Assembly: GCA_030848705.1 (NCBI GenBank)
Contig: JAUIZM010000157.1
Span: 1 to 64,000, forward strand
Source: Heracleum sosnowskyi
Taxonomy: Eukaryota > Streptophyta > Magnoliopsida > Apiales > Apiaceae
Direction: 5' to 3'
DNA length: 64,000 nt
The notes below the pieces were generated by a model, which ran no database searches, was not told the origin of the DNA, and was given only the letters and a program-made list of their open reading frames with translations. This document shows, in pieces, positions 39,280-53,029 of this stretch. Made by a program: the position numbers and the translations under genes. The number at the start of each line of letters is the position of its first letter. Within the stretch, counting starts at the first letter, position 1.

Positions 39280-41045
39280 GACGTACGGACAAAAAACGCG
39301 AAATTCATTTCCGGAAATGGGTTTTTTCGACCCCCGAAAATGGGAAAAAACCCACTTTTTGGCCCAAAAACTGGTTTCACTGGCATTTTCACGCGCTCAA
39401 AAAACGAGGTTCCGGACATTTTTCTTCCGATTTTTTTTGTCACGTGCCAAAATAGATGTACAAAATGGACGTACGGACCAAAAAATGAGAAATTTCATTT
39501 CCGGAAATGGGTTTTTTTCGACCCCCGAAAATGGGAAAAAACCAACTTTTTGGCCCAAAACTGGTTTCACTGGCATTTTCACGCGCTCAAAAAATGAGGT
39601 TCCGGACATTTTTCTTCCGATTTTTTTGTCACGTGCCAAAATAGAGGTACAAAATGGACGTACGGACCAAAAAACGTAAAATTTCATTTCCGGAAATGGG
39701 TCTTTTCGACCCCGAAAATGGGAGAAAACCCACTTTTTGGCCCAAAACTGGTTTCACTGGCATTTTCACGCGCTCAAAAAATGAGGTTCCGGACATTTTT
39801 CTTCCGATTTTTTTTGTCACGTGCCAAAATAGAGGTACAAAATGGACGTACGGACCAAAAAAACGCGAAATTTCATTTCCGGAAATGGGTTTTTTCCACC
39901 CCCGAAAATGGGAAAAAACCAACTTTTTGGCCCAAAACTGGTTTCACTGGCATTTTCACGCGCTCAAAAACCGAGTTTCCGGACATTTTTCTTCCGATTT
40001 TTTTTGTCACGTGCCAAAATAGAGGTACAAAATGGACGTACGGACCAAAAAACGCGAAATTTCATTTCCGGAAATGGGTTTTTTCGACCCCCGAAAATGG
40101 GAAAAAACCAACTTTTTGGCCCAAAACTGGTTTCACTAGCATTTTCACGCGCTCAAAAACCGAGGTTCCGGACATTTTTCTTCCGATTTTTTTTGTCACG
40201 TGCCAAAATAGAGGTACAAAATGGACGTACGGACCAAAAAACGCGAAATTTCATTTCCGGAAATGGGTTTTTTCGACCCCCGAAAATGGGAAAAAACCCA
40301 CTTTTTGGCCCAAAACTGGTTTCACTGGCATTTTCACGCGCTCAAAAAACGAGGTTCCGGACATTTTTCTTCCGATTTTTTTTGTCACGTGCCAAAATAG
40401 AGGTACAAAATGGACGTACGGACCAAAAAACGCGAAATTTCATTTCCGGAAATGGTTTTTTCGACCCCCGAAAATGGGAAAAAACCAACTTTTTGGCCCA
40501 AAACTGGTTTCACTGGCATTTTCACGTGCTCAAAAAACGAGGTTCCGGACATTTTTCATCCGATTTTTTTTGTCACGTGCCAAAATAGAGGTACAAAATG
40601 GACGTACAGACCAAAAAACGCGAAATTTCATTTCCGGAAATGGGTTTTTTCGACCCCCGAAAATGGGAAAAAACCAACTTTTTGGCCCAAAACTGGTTTC
40701 ACTGGCATTTTCACGCGCTCAAAAAACGAGGTTCCGGACATTTTTCATCCGATTTTTTTTGTCAAGTGCCAAAATAGAGGTACAAAATGGACGTACAGAC
40801 CAAAAAACGCAAAATTTCATTTCCGGAAATGGGTTTTTTCGACCCCCGAAAATGGGAAAAAACCCACTTTTTGGCCCAAAACTGGTTTGACTGGCATTTT
40901 CACGCGCTCAAAAAACGAGGTTCCGGACATTTTTTCTTCCGATTTTTTTTGTCACGTGCCCAAAATAGATGTACAAAATGGACGTACGGACCAAAAAATG
41001 AGAAATTTCATTTCCGGAAATGGGTTTTTTCGACCCCCCGAAAAT
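39280..41045. other. Indel-rich patch 2, probable unpolished consensus
   Basis: Private indels include GGACAAAAAACG (39,288), GAAATTCATTT (39,301), GGGTTTTTTTCG (39,510), a T7 run (39,621), CCAAAAAAACGCG (39,855), AAATGGTTTTTTCG (40,451), CATTTTTTCTTCC (40,929), GTGCCCAAAAT (40,957) and GACCCCCCG (41,032). Most are absent from the copies at 41.2-42.6 kb and 45.1-46.9 kb. The 45-47 kb copy has two of its own (GACCCCCCG near 46,321 and an A7 run near 46,580). The signal is weaker than in patch 1. Confidence 0.65.
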
Positions 41046-42900
41046 GGGAAAAAACCAACTTTTTGGCCCAAAACTGGTTTCACTGGCATTTTCACGCGCT
41101 CAAAAAATGAGGTTCCGGGCATTTTTCTTCCGATTTTTTTTGTCACGTGCCAAAATAGAGGTACAAAATGGACGTACGGACCAAAAAACGTAAAATTTCA
41201 TTTCCGGAAATGGGTTTTTTCGACCCCGAAAATGGGAGAAAACCCCCTTTTTGGCCCAAAACTGGTTTCACTGGCATTTTCACGCGCTCAAAAAATGAGG
41301 TTCCGGACATTTTTCTTCCGATTTTTTTTGTCACGTGCCAAAATAGAGGTACAAAATGGACGTACGGACCAAAAAACGCGAAATTTCATTTCCGGAAATG
41401 GTTTTTTTCCACCCCCGAAAATGGGAAAAAACCAACTTTTTGGCCCAAAACTGGTTTCACTGGCATTTTCACGCGCTCAAAAACCGAGTTTCCGGACATT
41501 TTTCTTCCGATTTTTTTTGTCACGTGCCAAAATAGAGGTACAAAATGGACGTACGGACCAAAAAACGCGAAATTTCATTTCCGGAAATGGGTTTTTTCGA
41601 CCCCCGAAAATGGGAAAAAACCAACTTTTTGGCCCAAAACTGGTTTCACTAGCATTTTCACGCGCTCAAAAACCGAGGTTCCGGACATTTTTCTTCCGAT
41701 TTTTTTTGTCACGTGCCAAAATAGAGGTACAAAATGGACGTACGGACCAAAAAACGCGAAATTTCATTTCCGGAAATGGGTTTTTTCGACCCCCGAAAAT
41801 GGGAAAAAACCCACTTTTTGGCCCAAAACTGGTTTCACTGGCATTTTCACGCGCTCAAAAAACGAGGTTCCGGACATTTTTCTTCCGATTTTTTTTGTCA
41901 CGTGCCAAAATAGAGGTACAAAATGGACGTACGGACCAAAAAACGCGAAATTTCATTTCCGGAAATGGGTTTTTTCGACCCCCGAAAATGGGAAAAAACC
42001 AACTTTTTGGCCCAAAACTGGTTTCACTGGCATTTTCACGTGCTCAAAAAACGAGGTTCCGGACATTTTTCATCCGATTTTTTTTGTCACGTGCCAAAAT
42101 AGAGGTACAAAATGGACGTACAGACCAAAAAACGCGAAATTTCATTTCCGGAAATGGGTTTTTTCGACCCCCGAAAATGGGAAAAAACCAACTTTTTGGC
42201 CCAAAACTGGTTTCACTGGCATTTTCACGCGCTCAAAAAACGAGGTTCCGGACATTTTTCATCCGATTTTTTTTGTCAAGTGCCAAAATAGAGGTACAAA
42301 ATGGACGTACGGACCAAAAAACGCAAAATTTCATTTCCGGAAATGGGTTTTTTCGACCCCCGAAAATGGGAAAAAACCCACTTTTTGGCCCAAAACTGGT
42401 TTGACTGGCATTTTCACGCGCTCAAAAAACGAGGTTCCGGACATTTTTCTTCCGATTTTTTTTGTCACGTGCCAAAATAGATGTACAAAATGGACGTACG
42501 GACCAAAAAATGAGAAATTTCATTTCCGGAAATGGGTTTTTTCGACCCCCGAAAATGGGAAAAAACCAACTTTTTGGCCCAAAACTGGTTTCACTGGCAT
42601 TTTCACGCGCTCAAAAAATGAGGTTCCGGGCATTTTTCTTCCGATTTTTTTTGTCACGTGCCAAAATAGAGGTACAAAATGGACGTACGGACCAAAAAAC
42701 GTAAAATTTCATTTCCGGAAATGGGTTTTTTCGACCCCGAAAATGGGAGAAAACCCCCTTTTTGGCCCAAAACTGGTTTCACTGGCATTTTCACGCGCTC
42801 AAAAAATGAGGTTCCGGACATTTTTCTTCCGATTTTTTTTGTCACGTGCCAAAATAGAGGTACAAAATGGACGTACGGACCAAAAAACGCGAAATTTCAT
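39420..42900. repeat. 8-monomer (about 1,512-bp) tandem duplication nested in the 31-mer
   Basis: TCACGTGCTC recurs at about 40,523 and 42,037, GGTTTGACTGG at about 40,886 and 42,401, GTCAAGTGCC at about 40,761 and 42,275, and CCGGGCATT near 41,115 and 42,626. Spacing is 1,511-1,515 bp. The GGGAGAAAACCCCC variant near 41,234 and 42,745 also pairs. The 45-47 kb copy of the region lacks this extra 8-mer, which dates it after the larger duplication or marks it as an assembly difference. Confidence 0.85.
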
Positions 42901-45900
42901 TTCCGGAAATGGGTTTTTTCCACCCCCGAAAATGGGAAAAAACCAACTTTTTGGCCCAAAACTGGTTTCACTAGCATTTTCACGCGCTCAAAAACCGAGG
43001 TTCCGGACATTTTTCTTCCGATTTTTTTAGTCACGTGCCAAAATAGAGGTACAAAATGGACGTACGGACCAAAAAACGCGAAATTTCATTTCCGGAAATG
43101 GGTTTTTTCCACCCCCGAAAATGGGAAAAAACCCACTTTTTGGCCCAAAACTAGTTTCACTGGCATTTTCACGCGCTCAAAAAACGAGGTTCCGGACATT
43201 TTTCTTCCGATTTTTTTTGTCACGTGCCAAAATAGAGGTACAAAATGGACGTACGGACCAAAAAACGCGAAATTTCATTTCCGGAAATGGGTTTTTTCGA
43301 CCCCCGAAAATGGGAAAAAACCCACTTTTTGGCCCAAAACTGGTTTCACTGGCATTTTCACGCGCTCAAAAAACGAGTTTCCGGACATTTTTCTTCCGAT
43401 TTTTTTTGTCACGTGCCAAAATAGAGGTACAAAATGGACGTACGGACCAAAAAACGTAAAATTTCATTTCCGGAAATGGGTTTTTTCGACCCCCGAAAAT
43501 GGGAAAAAACCAACTTTTTGGCCCAAAACTGGTTTCACTAGCATTTTCACGCGCTCAAAAACCGAGGTTCCGGACATTTTTCTTCCGATTTTTTTTGTCA
43601 CGTGCCAAAATAGAGGTACAAAATGGACGTACGGACCAAAAAACGCGAAATTTCATTTCCGGAAATGGGTTTTTTCGACCCCCGAAAATGGGAAAAAACC
43701 CACTTTTTGGCCCAAAACTGGTTTCACTGGCATTTTCACGCGCTCAAAAAACGAGGTTCCGGACATTTTTCTTCCGATTTTTTTTGTCACGTGCCAAAAT
43801 AGATGTACAAAATGGACGTACGGACCAAAAAATGAGAAATTTCATTTCCGGAAATGGGTTTTTTCGACCCCCGAAAATGGGAAAAAACCAACTTTTTGGC
43901 CCAAAACTGGTTTCACTGGCATTTTCACGCGCTCAAAAACCGAGTTTCCGGACATTTTTCTTCCGATTTTTTTTGTCACGTGCTAAAATAGAGGTACAAA
44001 ATGGACGTACGGACCAAAAAACGCGAAATTTCATTTCCGGAAATGGGTTTTTTCGACCCCCGAAAATGGGAAAAAACCAACTTTTTGGCCCAAAACTGGT
44101 TTCACTGGCATTTTCACGCGCTCAAAAAATGAGGTTCCGGACATTTTTCTTCCGATTTTTTTTGTCACGTGCCAAAATAGAGGTACAAAATGGACGTACG
44201 GACCAAAAAACGCGAAATTTCATTCCGGAAATGGGTTTTTTCGACCCCCGAAAATGGGAAAAAACCAACTTTTTGGCCCAAAACTGGTTTCACTGGCATT
44301 TTCACGCGCTCAAAAAATGAGGTTCCGGACATTTTTCTTCCGATTTTTTTTGTCACGTGCCAAAATAGAGGTACAAAATGGACGTACGGACCAAAAAACG
44401 CGAAATTTCATTTCCGGAAATGGGTTTTTTCGACCCCCGAAAATGGGAAAAAACCCACTTTTTGGCCCAAAACTGGTTTCACTGGCATTTTCACGCATTC
44501 AAAAAACGAGTTTCCGGACATTTTTCTTCCGATTTTTTTTGTCACGTGCCAAAATAGAGGTACAAAATGGACGTACGGACCAAAAAACGTAAAATTTCAT
44601 TTCCGGAAATGGGTTTTTTCGACCCCCGAAAATGGGAAAAAACCAACTTTTTGGCCCAAAACTGGTTTCACTAGCATTTTCACGCGCTCAAAAACCGAGG
44701 TTCCGGACATTTTTCTTCCGATTTTTTTTGTCACGTGCCAAAATAGAGGTACAAAATGGACGTACGGACCAAAAAACGCGAAATTTCATTTCCGGAAATG
44801 GGTTTTTTCGACCCCCGAAAATGGGAAAAATCCCACTTTTTGGCCCAAAACTGGTTTCACTGGCATTTTCACGCGCTCAAAAAATGAGGTTCCGGACATT
44901 TTTCTTCCGATTTTTTTTGTCACGTGCCAAAATAGAGGTACAAAATGGACGTACGGACCAAAAAACGCGAAATTTCATTTCCGGAAATGGGTTTTTTCGA
45001 CCCCCGAAAATGGGAAAAAACCAACTTTTTGGCCCAAAACTGGTTTCACTGGCATTTTCACGCGCTCAAAAAACGAGGTTCCGGACATTTTTCATCCGAT
45101 TTTTTTTGTCACGTGCCAAAATAGAGGTACAAAATGGACGTACGGACCAAAAAACGCGAAATTTCATTTCCGGAAATGGGTTTTTTCGACCCCCGAAAAT
45201 GGGAAAAAACCCACTTTTTGGCCCAAAAACTGGTTTCACTGGCATTTTCACGCGCTCAAAAAACGAGGTTCCGGACATTTTTCTTCCGATTTTTTTTGTC
45301 ACGTGCCAAAATAGATGTACAAAATGGACGTACGGACCAAAAAATGAGAAATTTCATTTCCGGAAATGGGTTTTTTCGACCCCCGAAAATGGGAAAAAAC
45401 CAACTTTTTGGCCCAAAACTGGTTTCACTGGCATTTTCACGCGCTCAAAAAATGAGGTTCCGGACATTTTTCTTCCGATTTTTTTTGTCACGTGCCAAAA
45501 TAGAGGTACAAAATGGACGTACGGACCAAAAAACGTAAAATTTCATTTCCGGAAATGGGTCTTTTCGACCCCGAAAATGGGAGAAAACCCACTTTTTGGC
45601 CCAAAACTGGTTTCACTGGCATTTTCACGCGCTCAAAAAATGAGGTTCCGGACATTTTTCTTCCGATTTTTTTTGTCACGTGCCAAAATAGAGGTACAAA
45701 ATGGACGTACGGACCAAAAAACGCGAAATTTCATTTCCGGAAATGGGTTTTTTCCACCCCCGAAAATGGGAAAAAACCAACTTTTTGGCCCAAAACTGGT
45801 TTCACTGGCATTTTCACGCGCTCAAAAACCGAGTTTCCGGACATTTTTCTTCCGATTTTTTTTGTCACGTGCCAAAATAGAGGTACAAAATGGACGTACG

Positions 45901-46882
45901 GACCAAAAAACGCGAAATTTCATTTCCGGAAATGGGTTTTTTCGACCCCCGAAAATGGGAAAAAACCAACTTTTTGGCCCAAAACTGGTTTCACTAGCAT
46001 TTTCACGCGCTCAAAAACCGAGGTTCCGGACATTTTTCTTCCGATTTTTTTTGTCACGTGCCAAAATAGAGGTACAAAATGGACGTACGGACCAAAAAAC
46101 GCGAAATTTCATTTCCGGAAATGGGTTTTTTCGACCCCCGAAAATGGGAAAAAACCCACTTTTTGGCCCAAAACTGGTTTCACTGGCATTTTCACGCGCT
46201 CAAAAAACGAGGTTCCGGACATTTTTCTTCCGATTTTTTTTGTCACGTGCCAAAATAGAGGTACAAAATGGACGTACGGACCAAAAAACGCGAAATTTCA
46301 TTTCCGGAAATGGGTTTTTTCGACCCCCCGAAAATGGGAAAAAACCAACTTTTTGGCCCAAAACTGGTTTCACTGGCATTTTCACGTGCTCAAAAAACGA
46401 GGTTCCGGACATTTTTCATCCGATTTTTTTTGTCACGTGCCAAAATAGAGGTACAAAATGGACGTACAGACCAAAAAACGCGAAATTTCATTTCCGGAAA
46501 TGGGTTTTTTCGACCCCCGAAAATGGGAAAAAACCAACTTTTTGGCCCAAAACTGGTTTCACTGGCATTTTCACGCGCTCAAAAAAACGAGGTTCCGGAC
46601 ATTTTTCATCCGATTTTTTTTGTCAAGTGCCAAAATAGAGGTACAAAATGGACGTACGGACCAAAAAACGCAAAATTTCATTTCCGGAAATGGGTTTTTT
46701 CGACCCCCGAAAATGGGAAAAAACCCACTTTTTGGCCCAAAACTGGTTTGACTGGCATTTTCACGCGCTCAAAAAACGAGGTTCCGGACATTTTTCTTCC
46801 GATTTTTTTTGTCACGTGCCAAAATAGATGTACAAAATGGACGTACGGACCAAAAAATGAGAAATTTCATTTCCGGAAATGG

Positions 46883-47018
46883 GTTTTTTCGACCCCCGAA
46901 AATGGGAAAAAACCAACTTTTTGGCCCAAAACTGGTTTCACTGGCATTTTCACGCGCTCAAAAAATTACAAAATGGACGTACGGACCAAAAAACGCGAAA
47001 TTTCATTTCCGGAAATGG
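46883..47018. repeat. Truncated 136-bp monomer at a recombination junction
   Basis: The monomer runs normally to CTCAAAAAAT and then joins directly to TACAAAATGGACG, so 53 bp are missing, including the T8 run and CACGTG. In the parallel copies (near 41,100 and 42,610) the next monomer is a P3 monomer and only then the Q monomer with TTTTTTCCACC. Here that Q monomer follows at once. The real loss relative to those copies is therefore about 241 bp: one P3 monomer plus 53 bp. It is the only such junction in the window and coincides with the end of the 31-mer copy. Confidence 0.9.
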
Positions 47019-47775
47019 GTTTTTTCCACCCCCGAAAATGGGAAAAAACCAACTTTTTGGCCCAAAACTGGTTTCACTAGCATTTTCACGCGCTCAAAAA
47101 CCGAGGTTCCGGACATTTTTCTTCCGATTTTTTTTGTCACGTGCCAAAATAGAGGTACAAAATGGACGTACGGACCAAAAAACGCGAAATTTCATTTCCG
47201 GAAATGGGTTTTTTCGAACCCCGAAAATGGGAAAAAACCCACTTTTTGGCCCAAAACTGGTTTCACTGGCATTTTCACGCGTTCAAAAAACTAGGTTCCG
47301 GACATTTTTCTTCCGATTTTTTTTGTCACGTGCCAAAATAGAGGTACAAAATGGACGTACGGACCAAAAAACGTAAAATTTCATTTCCGGAAATGGGTTT
47401 TTTCGACCCCCGAAAATGGGAAAAAACCAACTTTTTGGCCCAAAACTGGTTTCACTGGCATTTTCACGCGCTCAAAAAACTAGGTTCCGGACTTTTTTCT
47501 TCTGATTTTTTTTGTCACGTGCCAAAATAGAGGTACAAAATGGACGTACGGACCAAAAAACGCGAAATTTCGTTTCCGGAAATGGGTTTTTTTGACCCCC
47601 GAAAATGGGAAAAAAACCCACTTTTTGGCCCAAAACTGGTTTCACTGGCATTTTCACGCGCTCAAAAAACGAGGTTCCGGACATTTTTCTTCTGATTTTT
47701 TTTGTCACGTGCCAAAATAGAGGTACAAAATGGACGTACGGACCAAAAAACGTGAAATTTCATTTCCGGAAATGG

Positions 47776-47951
47776 GTTTTTTCGACCCCCGAAAATGGGA
47801 AAAAACCCACTTTTTGGCCCAAAACTGGTTTCACTGGCATTTTCACGCGCTCAAAAAACGAGGTTCCGGACATTTTTCATCCGATTTTTTTTGTCACGTG
47901 CCAAAATGGACGTACGGACCAAAAAACGTGAAATTTCATTTCCGGAAATGG
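47776..47951. repeat. 176-bp monomer with 13-bp deletion, copy 1
   Basis: CCAAAATGGACG replaces the usual CCAAAATAGAGG...CAAAATGGACG at about 47,901. The lost 13 bp lie exactly between two CAAAAT direct repeats of the monomer, which fits replication slippage or single-strand annealing. This copy still has GAAAAAACCCAC, unlike the four later copies. Confidence 0.92.
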
Positions 47952-50900
47952 GTTTTTTCGACCCCCGAAAATGGGAAAAAACCAACTTTTTGGCCCAAAA
48001 CTGGTTTCACTGGCATTTTCACGCGCTCAAAAAATGAGGTTCCGGACATTTTTCTTCCGATTTTTTTTGTCACGTGCCAAAATAGAGGTACAAAATGGAC
48101 GTACGGACCAAAAAACGCGAAATTTCATTTCCGGAAATGGGTTTTTTCGACCCCCGAAAATGGGAAAAAACCCACTTTTTGGCCCAAAACTGGTTTCACT
48201 GGCATTTTCACGCGCTCAAAAAACGAGTTTCCGGACATTTTTCTTCCGATTTTTTTTGTCACGTGCCAAAATAGAGGTACAAAATGGACGTACGGACCAA
48301 AAAACGTGAAATTTCATTTCCGGAAATGGGTTTTTTCGACCCCCGAAAATGGGAAAAAACCAACTTTTTGGCCCAAAACTGGTTTCACTGGCATTTTCAC
48401 GCGCTCAAAAAACGAGGTTCCGGACATTTTTCATCCGATTTTTTTTGTCACGTGCCAAAATAGAGGTACAAAATGGACGTACGGACAAAAAAACGCGAAA
48501 TTTCATTTCCGGAAATGGGTTTTTTCGACCCCCGAAAATGGGAAAAAACCCACTTTTTGGCCCAAAACTGGTTTCACTGGCATTTTCACGCGCTCAAAAA
48601 ACGAGGTTCCGGACATTTTTCTTCCGATTTTTTTTGTCACGTGCCAAAATAGATGTACAAAATGGACGTACGGACCAAAAAATGAGAAATTTCATTTCCG
48701 GAAATGGGTTTTTTCGACCCCCGAAAATGGCAAAAAACCAACTTTTTGGCCCAAAACTGGTTTCACTGGCATTTTCACGCGCTCAAAAAATGAGGTTCCG
48801 CACATTTTTCTTCCGATTTTTTTTGCCACGTGCCAAAATAGAGGTACAAAATGGACGTACGGACCAAAAAACGCGAAATTTCATTTCCGGAAATGGGTTT
48901 TTTCGACCCCCGAAAATGGGAAAAAACCCACTTTTTGGCCCAAAACTGGTTTCACTGGCATTTTCACGCGCTCAAAAAACGAGGTTCCGGACATTTTTCT
49001 TCCGATTTTTTTTGTCACGTGCCAAAATAGAGGTACAAAATGGACGTACGGACCAAAAAACGCGAAATTTCATTTCCGGAAATGGGTTTTTTCGACCCCC
49101 GAAAATGGGAAAAAACCAACTTTTTAGCCCAAAACTGGTTTCACTGGCATTTTCACGCGCTCAAAAACCGAGGTTCCGAACATTTTTCTTCCGATTTTTT
49201 TTGTCACGTGCCAAAATAGAGGTACAAAATGGACGTACGGACCAAAAAACGTAAAATTTCATTTCCGGAAATGGGTTTTTTCGACCCCCGGAAATGGGAA
49301 AAAACCAACTTTTTGGCCCAAAACTGGTTTCACTAGCATTTTCACGCGCTCAAAAACCGAGGTTCCGGACATTTTTCTTCCGATTGTTTTTGTCACGTGC
49401 CAAAATAGAGGTACAAAATGGACGTACGGACCAAAAAACGCGAAATTTCATTTCCGGAAATGGGTTTTTTCGACCCCCGAAAATGGGAAAAAACCCACTT
49501 TTTGGCCCAAAATTGGTTTCACTGGCATTTTCACGCGCTCAAAAAACGAGGTTCCGGACATTTTTCTTCCGATTTTTTTTGTCACGTGCCAAAATAGAGG
49601 TACAAAATGGACGTACGGACCAAAAAACGCGAAATTTCATTTCCGGAAATGGGTTTTTTCGACCCCCGAAAATGGGAAAAAACCAACTTTTTGGCCCAAA
49701 ACTGGTTTCACTGGCATTTTCACGCGCTCAAAAAATGAGGTTCCGGACATTTTTCATCCGATTTTTTTTGTCACGTGCCAAAATAGAGGTACAAAATGGA
49801 CGTACGGACCAAAAAACGCGAAATTTCATTTTTGGAAATGGGTTTTTTCGACCCCCGAAAATGGGAAAAAACCCACTTTTTGGCCCAAAACTGGTTTCAC
49901 TGGCATTTTCACGCGCTCAAAAAACGAGGTTCCGGACATTTTTCTTCCGATTTTTTTTGTCACGTGCCAAAATAGATGTACAAAATGGACGTACGGACCA
50001 AAAAATGAGAAATTTCATTTCCGGAAATGGGTTTTTTCGACCCCCGAAAATGGGAAAAAAACCAACTTTTTGGCCCAAAACTGGTTTCACTGGCATTTTC
50101 ACGCGCTCAAAAAATGAGGTTTCGGACATTTTTCTTCCGATTTTTTTTGTCACGTGCCAAAATAGAGGTACAAAATGGACGTACGGACCAAAAAACGTAA
50201 AATTTCATTTCCGGAAATGGGTTTTTTCGACCCCGAAAATGGGAGAAAACCCACTTTTTGGCCCAAAACTGGTTTCACTGGCATTTTCACGCGCTCAAAA
50301 AATGAGGTTCCGGACATTTTTCTTCCGATTTTTTTTGTCACGTGCCAAAATAGAGGTACAAAATGGACGTACGGACCAAAACACGCGAAATTTCATTTCC
50401 GGAAATGGGTTTTTTCCACCCCCGAAAATGGGAAAAAACCAACTTTTTGGCCCAAAACTGGTTTCACTAGCATTTTCACGCGCTCAAAAACCGAGGTTCC
50501 GGACATTTTTCTTCCGATTTTTTTTGTCACGTGCCAAAATAGAGGTACAAAATGGACGTACGGACCAAAAAACGCGAAATTTCATTTCCGGAAATGGGTT
50601 TTTTCGACCCCCGAAAATGGGAAAAAACCCACTTTTTGGCCCAAAACTGGTTTCACTGGCATTTTCACGCGTTCAAAAAACTAGGTTCCGGACATTTTTC
50701 TTCCGATTTTTTTTGTCACGTGCCAAAATAGAGGTACAAAATGGACGTACGGACCAAAAAACGTAAAATTTCATTTCCGGAAATGGGTTTTTTCGACCCC
50801 CGAAAATGGGAAAAAACCAACTTTTTGGCCCAAAACTGGTTTCACTGGCATTTTCACGCGCTCAAAAAACTAGGTTCCGGACATTTTTCTTCTGATTTTT

Positions 50901-51165
50901 TTTGTCACGTGCCAAAATAGAGGTACAAAATGGACGTACGGACCAAAAAATGCGAAATTTCGTTTCCGGAAATGGGTTTTTTTGACCCCCGAAAATGGGA
51001 AAAAAACCCACTTTTTGGCCCAAAACTGGTTTCACTGGCAATTTCACGCGCTCAAAAAACGAGGTTCCGGACATTTTTCTTCCGATTTTTTTTGTCACGT
51101 GCCAAAATAGAGGTACAAAATGGACGTACGGACCAAAAAACGTGAAATTTCATTTCCGGAAATGG

Positions 51166-51341
51166 GTTTTTTCGACCCCCGAAAATGGGAAAAAACACAC
51201 TTTTTGGCCCAAAACTGGTTTCACTGGCATTTTCACGCGCTCAAAAAACGAGGTTCCGGACATTTTTCATCCGATTTTTTTTGTCACGTGCCAAAATGGA
51301 CGTACGGACCAAAAAACGTGAAATTTCATTTCCGGAAATGG
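51166..51341. repeat. 176-bp monomer with 13-bp deletion, copy 2
   Basis: Same deletion junction at about 51,291. This copy and the next three also carry GAAAAAACACAC at the P/Q site, so the C to A change arose after the deletion and before the later amplification. Confidence 0.92.
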
Positions 51342-52853
51342 GTTTTTTCGACCCCCGAAAATGGGAAAAAACCAACTTTTTGGCCCAAAACTGGTTTCAC
51401 TGGCATTTTCACGCGCTCAAAAAATGAGGTTCCGGACATTTTTCTTCCGATTTTTTTTGTCACGTGCCAAAATAGAGGTACAAAATGGACGTACGGACCA
51501 AAAAACGCGAAATTTCATTTTTGGAAATGGGTTTTTTCGACCCCCGAAAATGGGAAAAAACCCACTTTTTGGCCCAAAACTGGTTTCACTGGCATTTTCA
51601 CGCGCTCAAAAAACGAGGTTCCGGACATTTTTCTTCCGATTTTTTTTGTCACGTGCCAAAATAGATGTACAAAATGGACGTACGGACCAAAAAATGAGAA
51701 ATTTCATTTCCGGAAATGGGTTTTTTCGACCCCCGAAAATGGGAAAAAACCAACTTTTTGGCCCAAAACTGGTTTCACTGGCATTTTCACGCGCTCAAAA
51801 AATGAGGTTTCGGACATTTTTCTTCCGATTTTTTTTGTCACGTGCCAAAATAGAGGTACAAAATGGACGTACGGACCAAAAAACGTAAAATTTCATTTCC
51901 GGAAATGGGTTTTTTCGACCCCGAAAATGGGAGAAAACCCACTTTTTGGCCCAAAACTGGTTTCACTGGCATTTTCACGCGCTCAAAAAATGAGGTTCCG
52001 GACATTTTTCTTCCGATTTTTTTTGTCACGTGCCAAAATAGAGGTACAAAATGGACGTACGGACCAAAACACGCGAAATTTCATTTCCGGAAATGGGTTT
52101 TTTCCACCCCCGAAAATGGGAAAAAACCAACTTTTTGGCCCAAAACTGGTTTCACTAGCATTTTCACGCGCTCAAAAACCGAGGTTCCGGACATTTTTCT
52201 TCCGATTTTTTTTGTCACGTGCCAAAATAGAGGTACAAAATGGACGTACGGACCAAAAAACGCGAAATTTCATTTCCGGAAATGGGTTTTTTCGACCCCC
52301 GAAAATGGGAAAAACCCCACTTTTTGGCCCAAAACTGGTTTCACTGGCATTTTCACGCGTTCAAAAAACTAGGTTCCGGACATTTTTCTTCCGATTTTTT
52401 TTGTCACGTGCCAAAATAGAGGTACAAAATGGACGTACGGACCAAAAAACGTAAAATTTCATTTCCGGAAATGGGTTTTTTCGACCCCCGAAAATGGGAA
52501 AAAACCAACTTTTTGGCCCAAAACTGGTTTCACTGGCATTTTCACGCGCTCAAAAAACTAGGTTCCGGACATTTTTCTTCTGATTTTTTTTGTCACGTGC
52601 CAAAATAGAGGTACAAAATGGACGTACGGACCAAAAAATGCGAAATTTCGTTTCCGGAAATGGGTTTTTTTGACCCCCGAAAATGGGAAAAAAACCCACT
52701 TTTTGGCCCAAAACTGGTTTCACTGGCATTTTCACGCGCTCAAAAAACGAGGTTCCGGACATTTTTCTTCCGATTTTTTTTGTCACGTGCCAAAATAGAG
52801 GTACAAAATGGACGTACGGACCAAAAAACGTGAAATTTCATTTCCGGAAATGG

Positions 52854-53029
52854 GTTTTTTCGACCCCCGAAAATGGGAAAAAACACACTTTTTGGCCCAA
52901 AACTGGTTTCACTGGCATTTTCACGCGCTCAAAAAACGAGGTTCCGGACATTTTTCATCCGATTTTTTTTGTCACGTGCCAAAATGGACGTACGGACCAA
53001 AAAACGTGAAATTTCATTTCCGGAAATGG
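52854..53029. repeat. 176-bp monomer with 13-bp deletion, copy 3
   Basis: Junction at about 52,979, exactly 1,688 bp after copy 2, which is nine monomers minus 13 bp. It carries the same GAAAAAACACAC change. Confidence 0.92.

Larger units (their letters stand above)
37830..46966. repeat. 30/31-monomer (about 5.86 kb) duplication
   Basis: Markers recur about 5,857-5,861 bp apart: CATTCCGG (38,365/44,221), ACGCATTCAAA (38,637/44,494), GGAAAAATCCC (38,971/44,828), GGGTCTTTTCG (39,699/45,558), TCACGTGCTC (40,523/46,382) and GGTTTGACTGG (40,886/46,747). At the left end (37,831 against 43,499) the offset is 30 monomers, because copy 2 has one extra Q monomer near 43,935. Copy 2 stops at the 136-bp truncated monomer at 46,883. 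The left part also resembles the 12-19 kb block, which shares the CATTCCGG loss. Confidence 0.87.

Noticed and set aside
47560..47600. CGTTTCCGG and TTTTTTTGACC changes as a new element
   Set aside because: They recur near 47,571, 50,962, 52,650, 55,283 and 56,972 at HOR spacing, so they are ordinary subtype markers of the 47-59 kb family.
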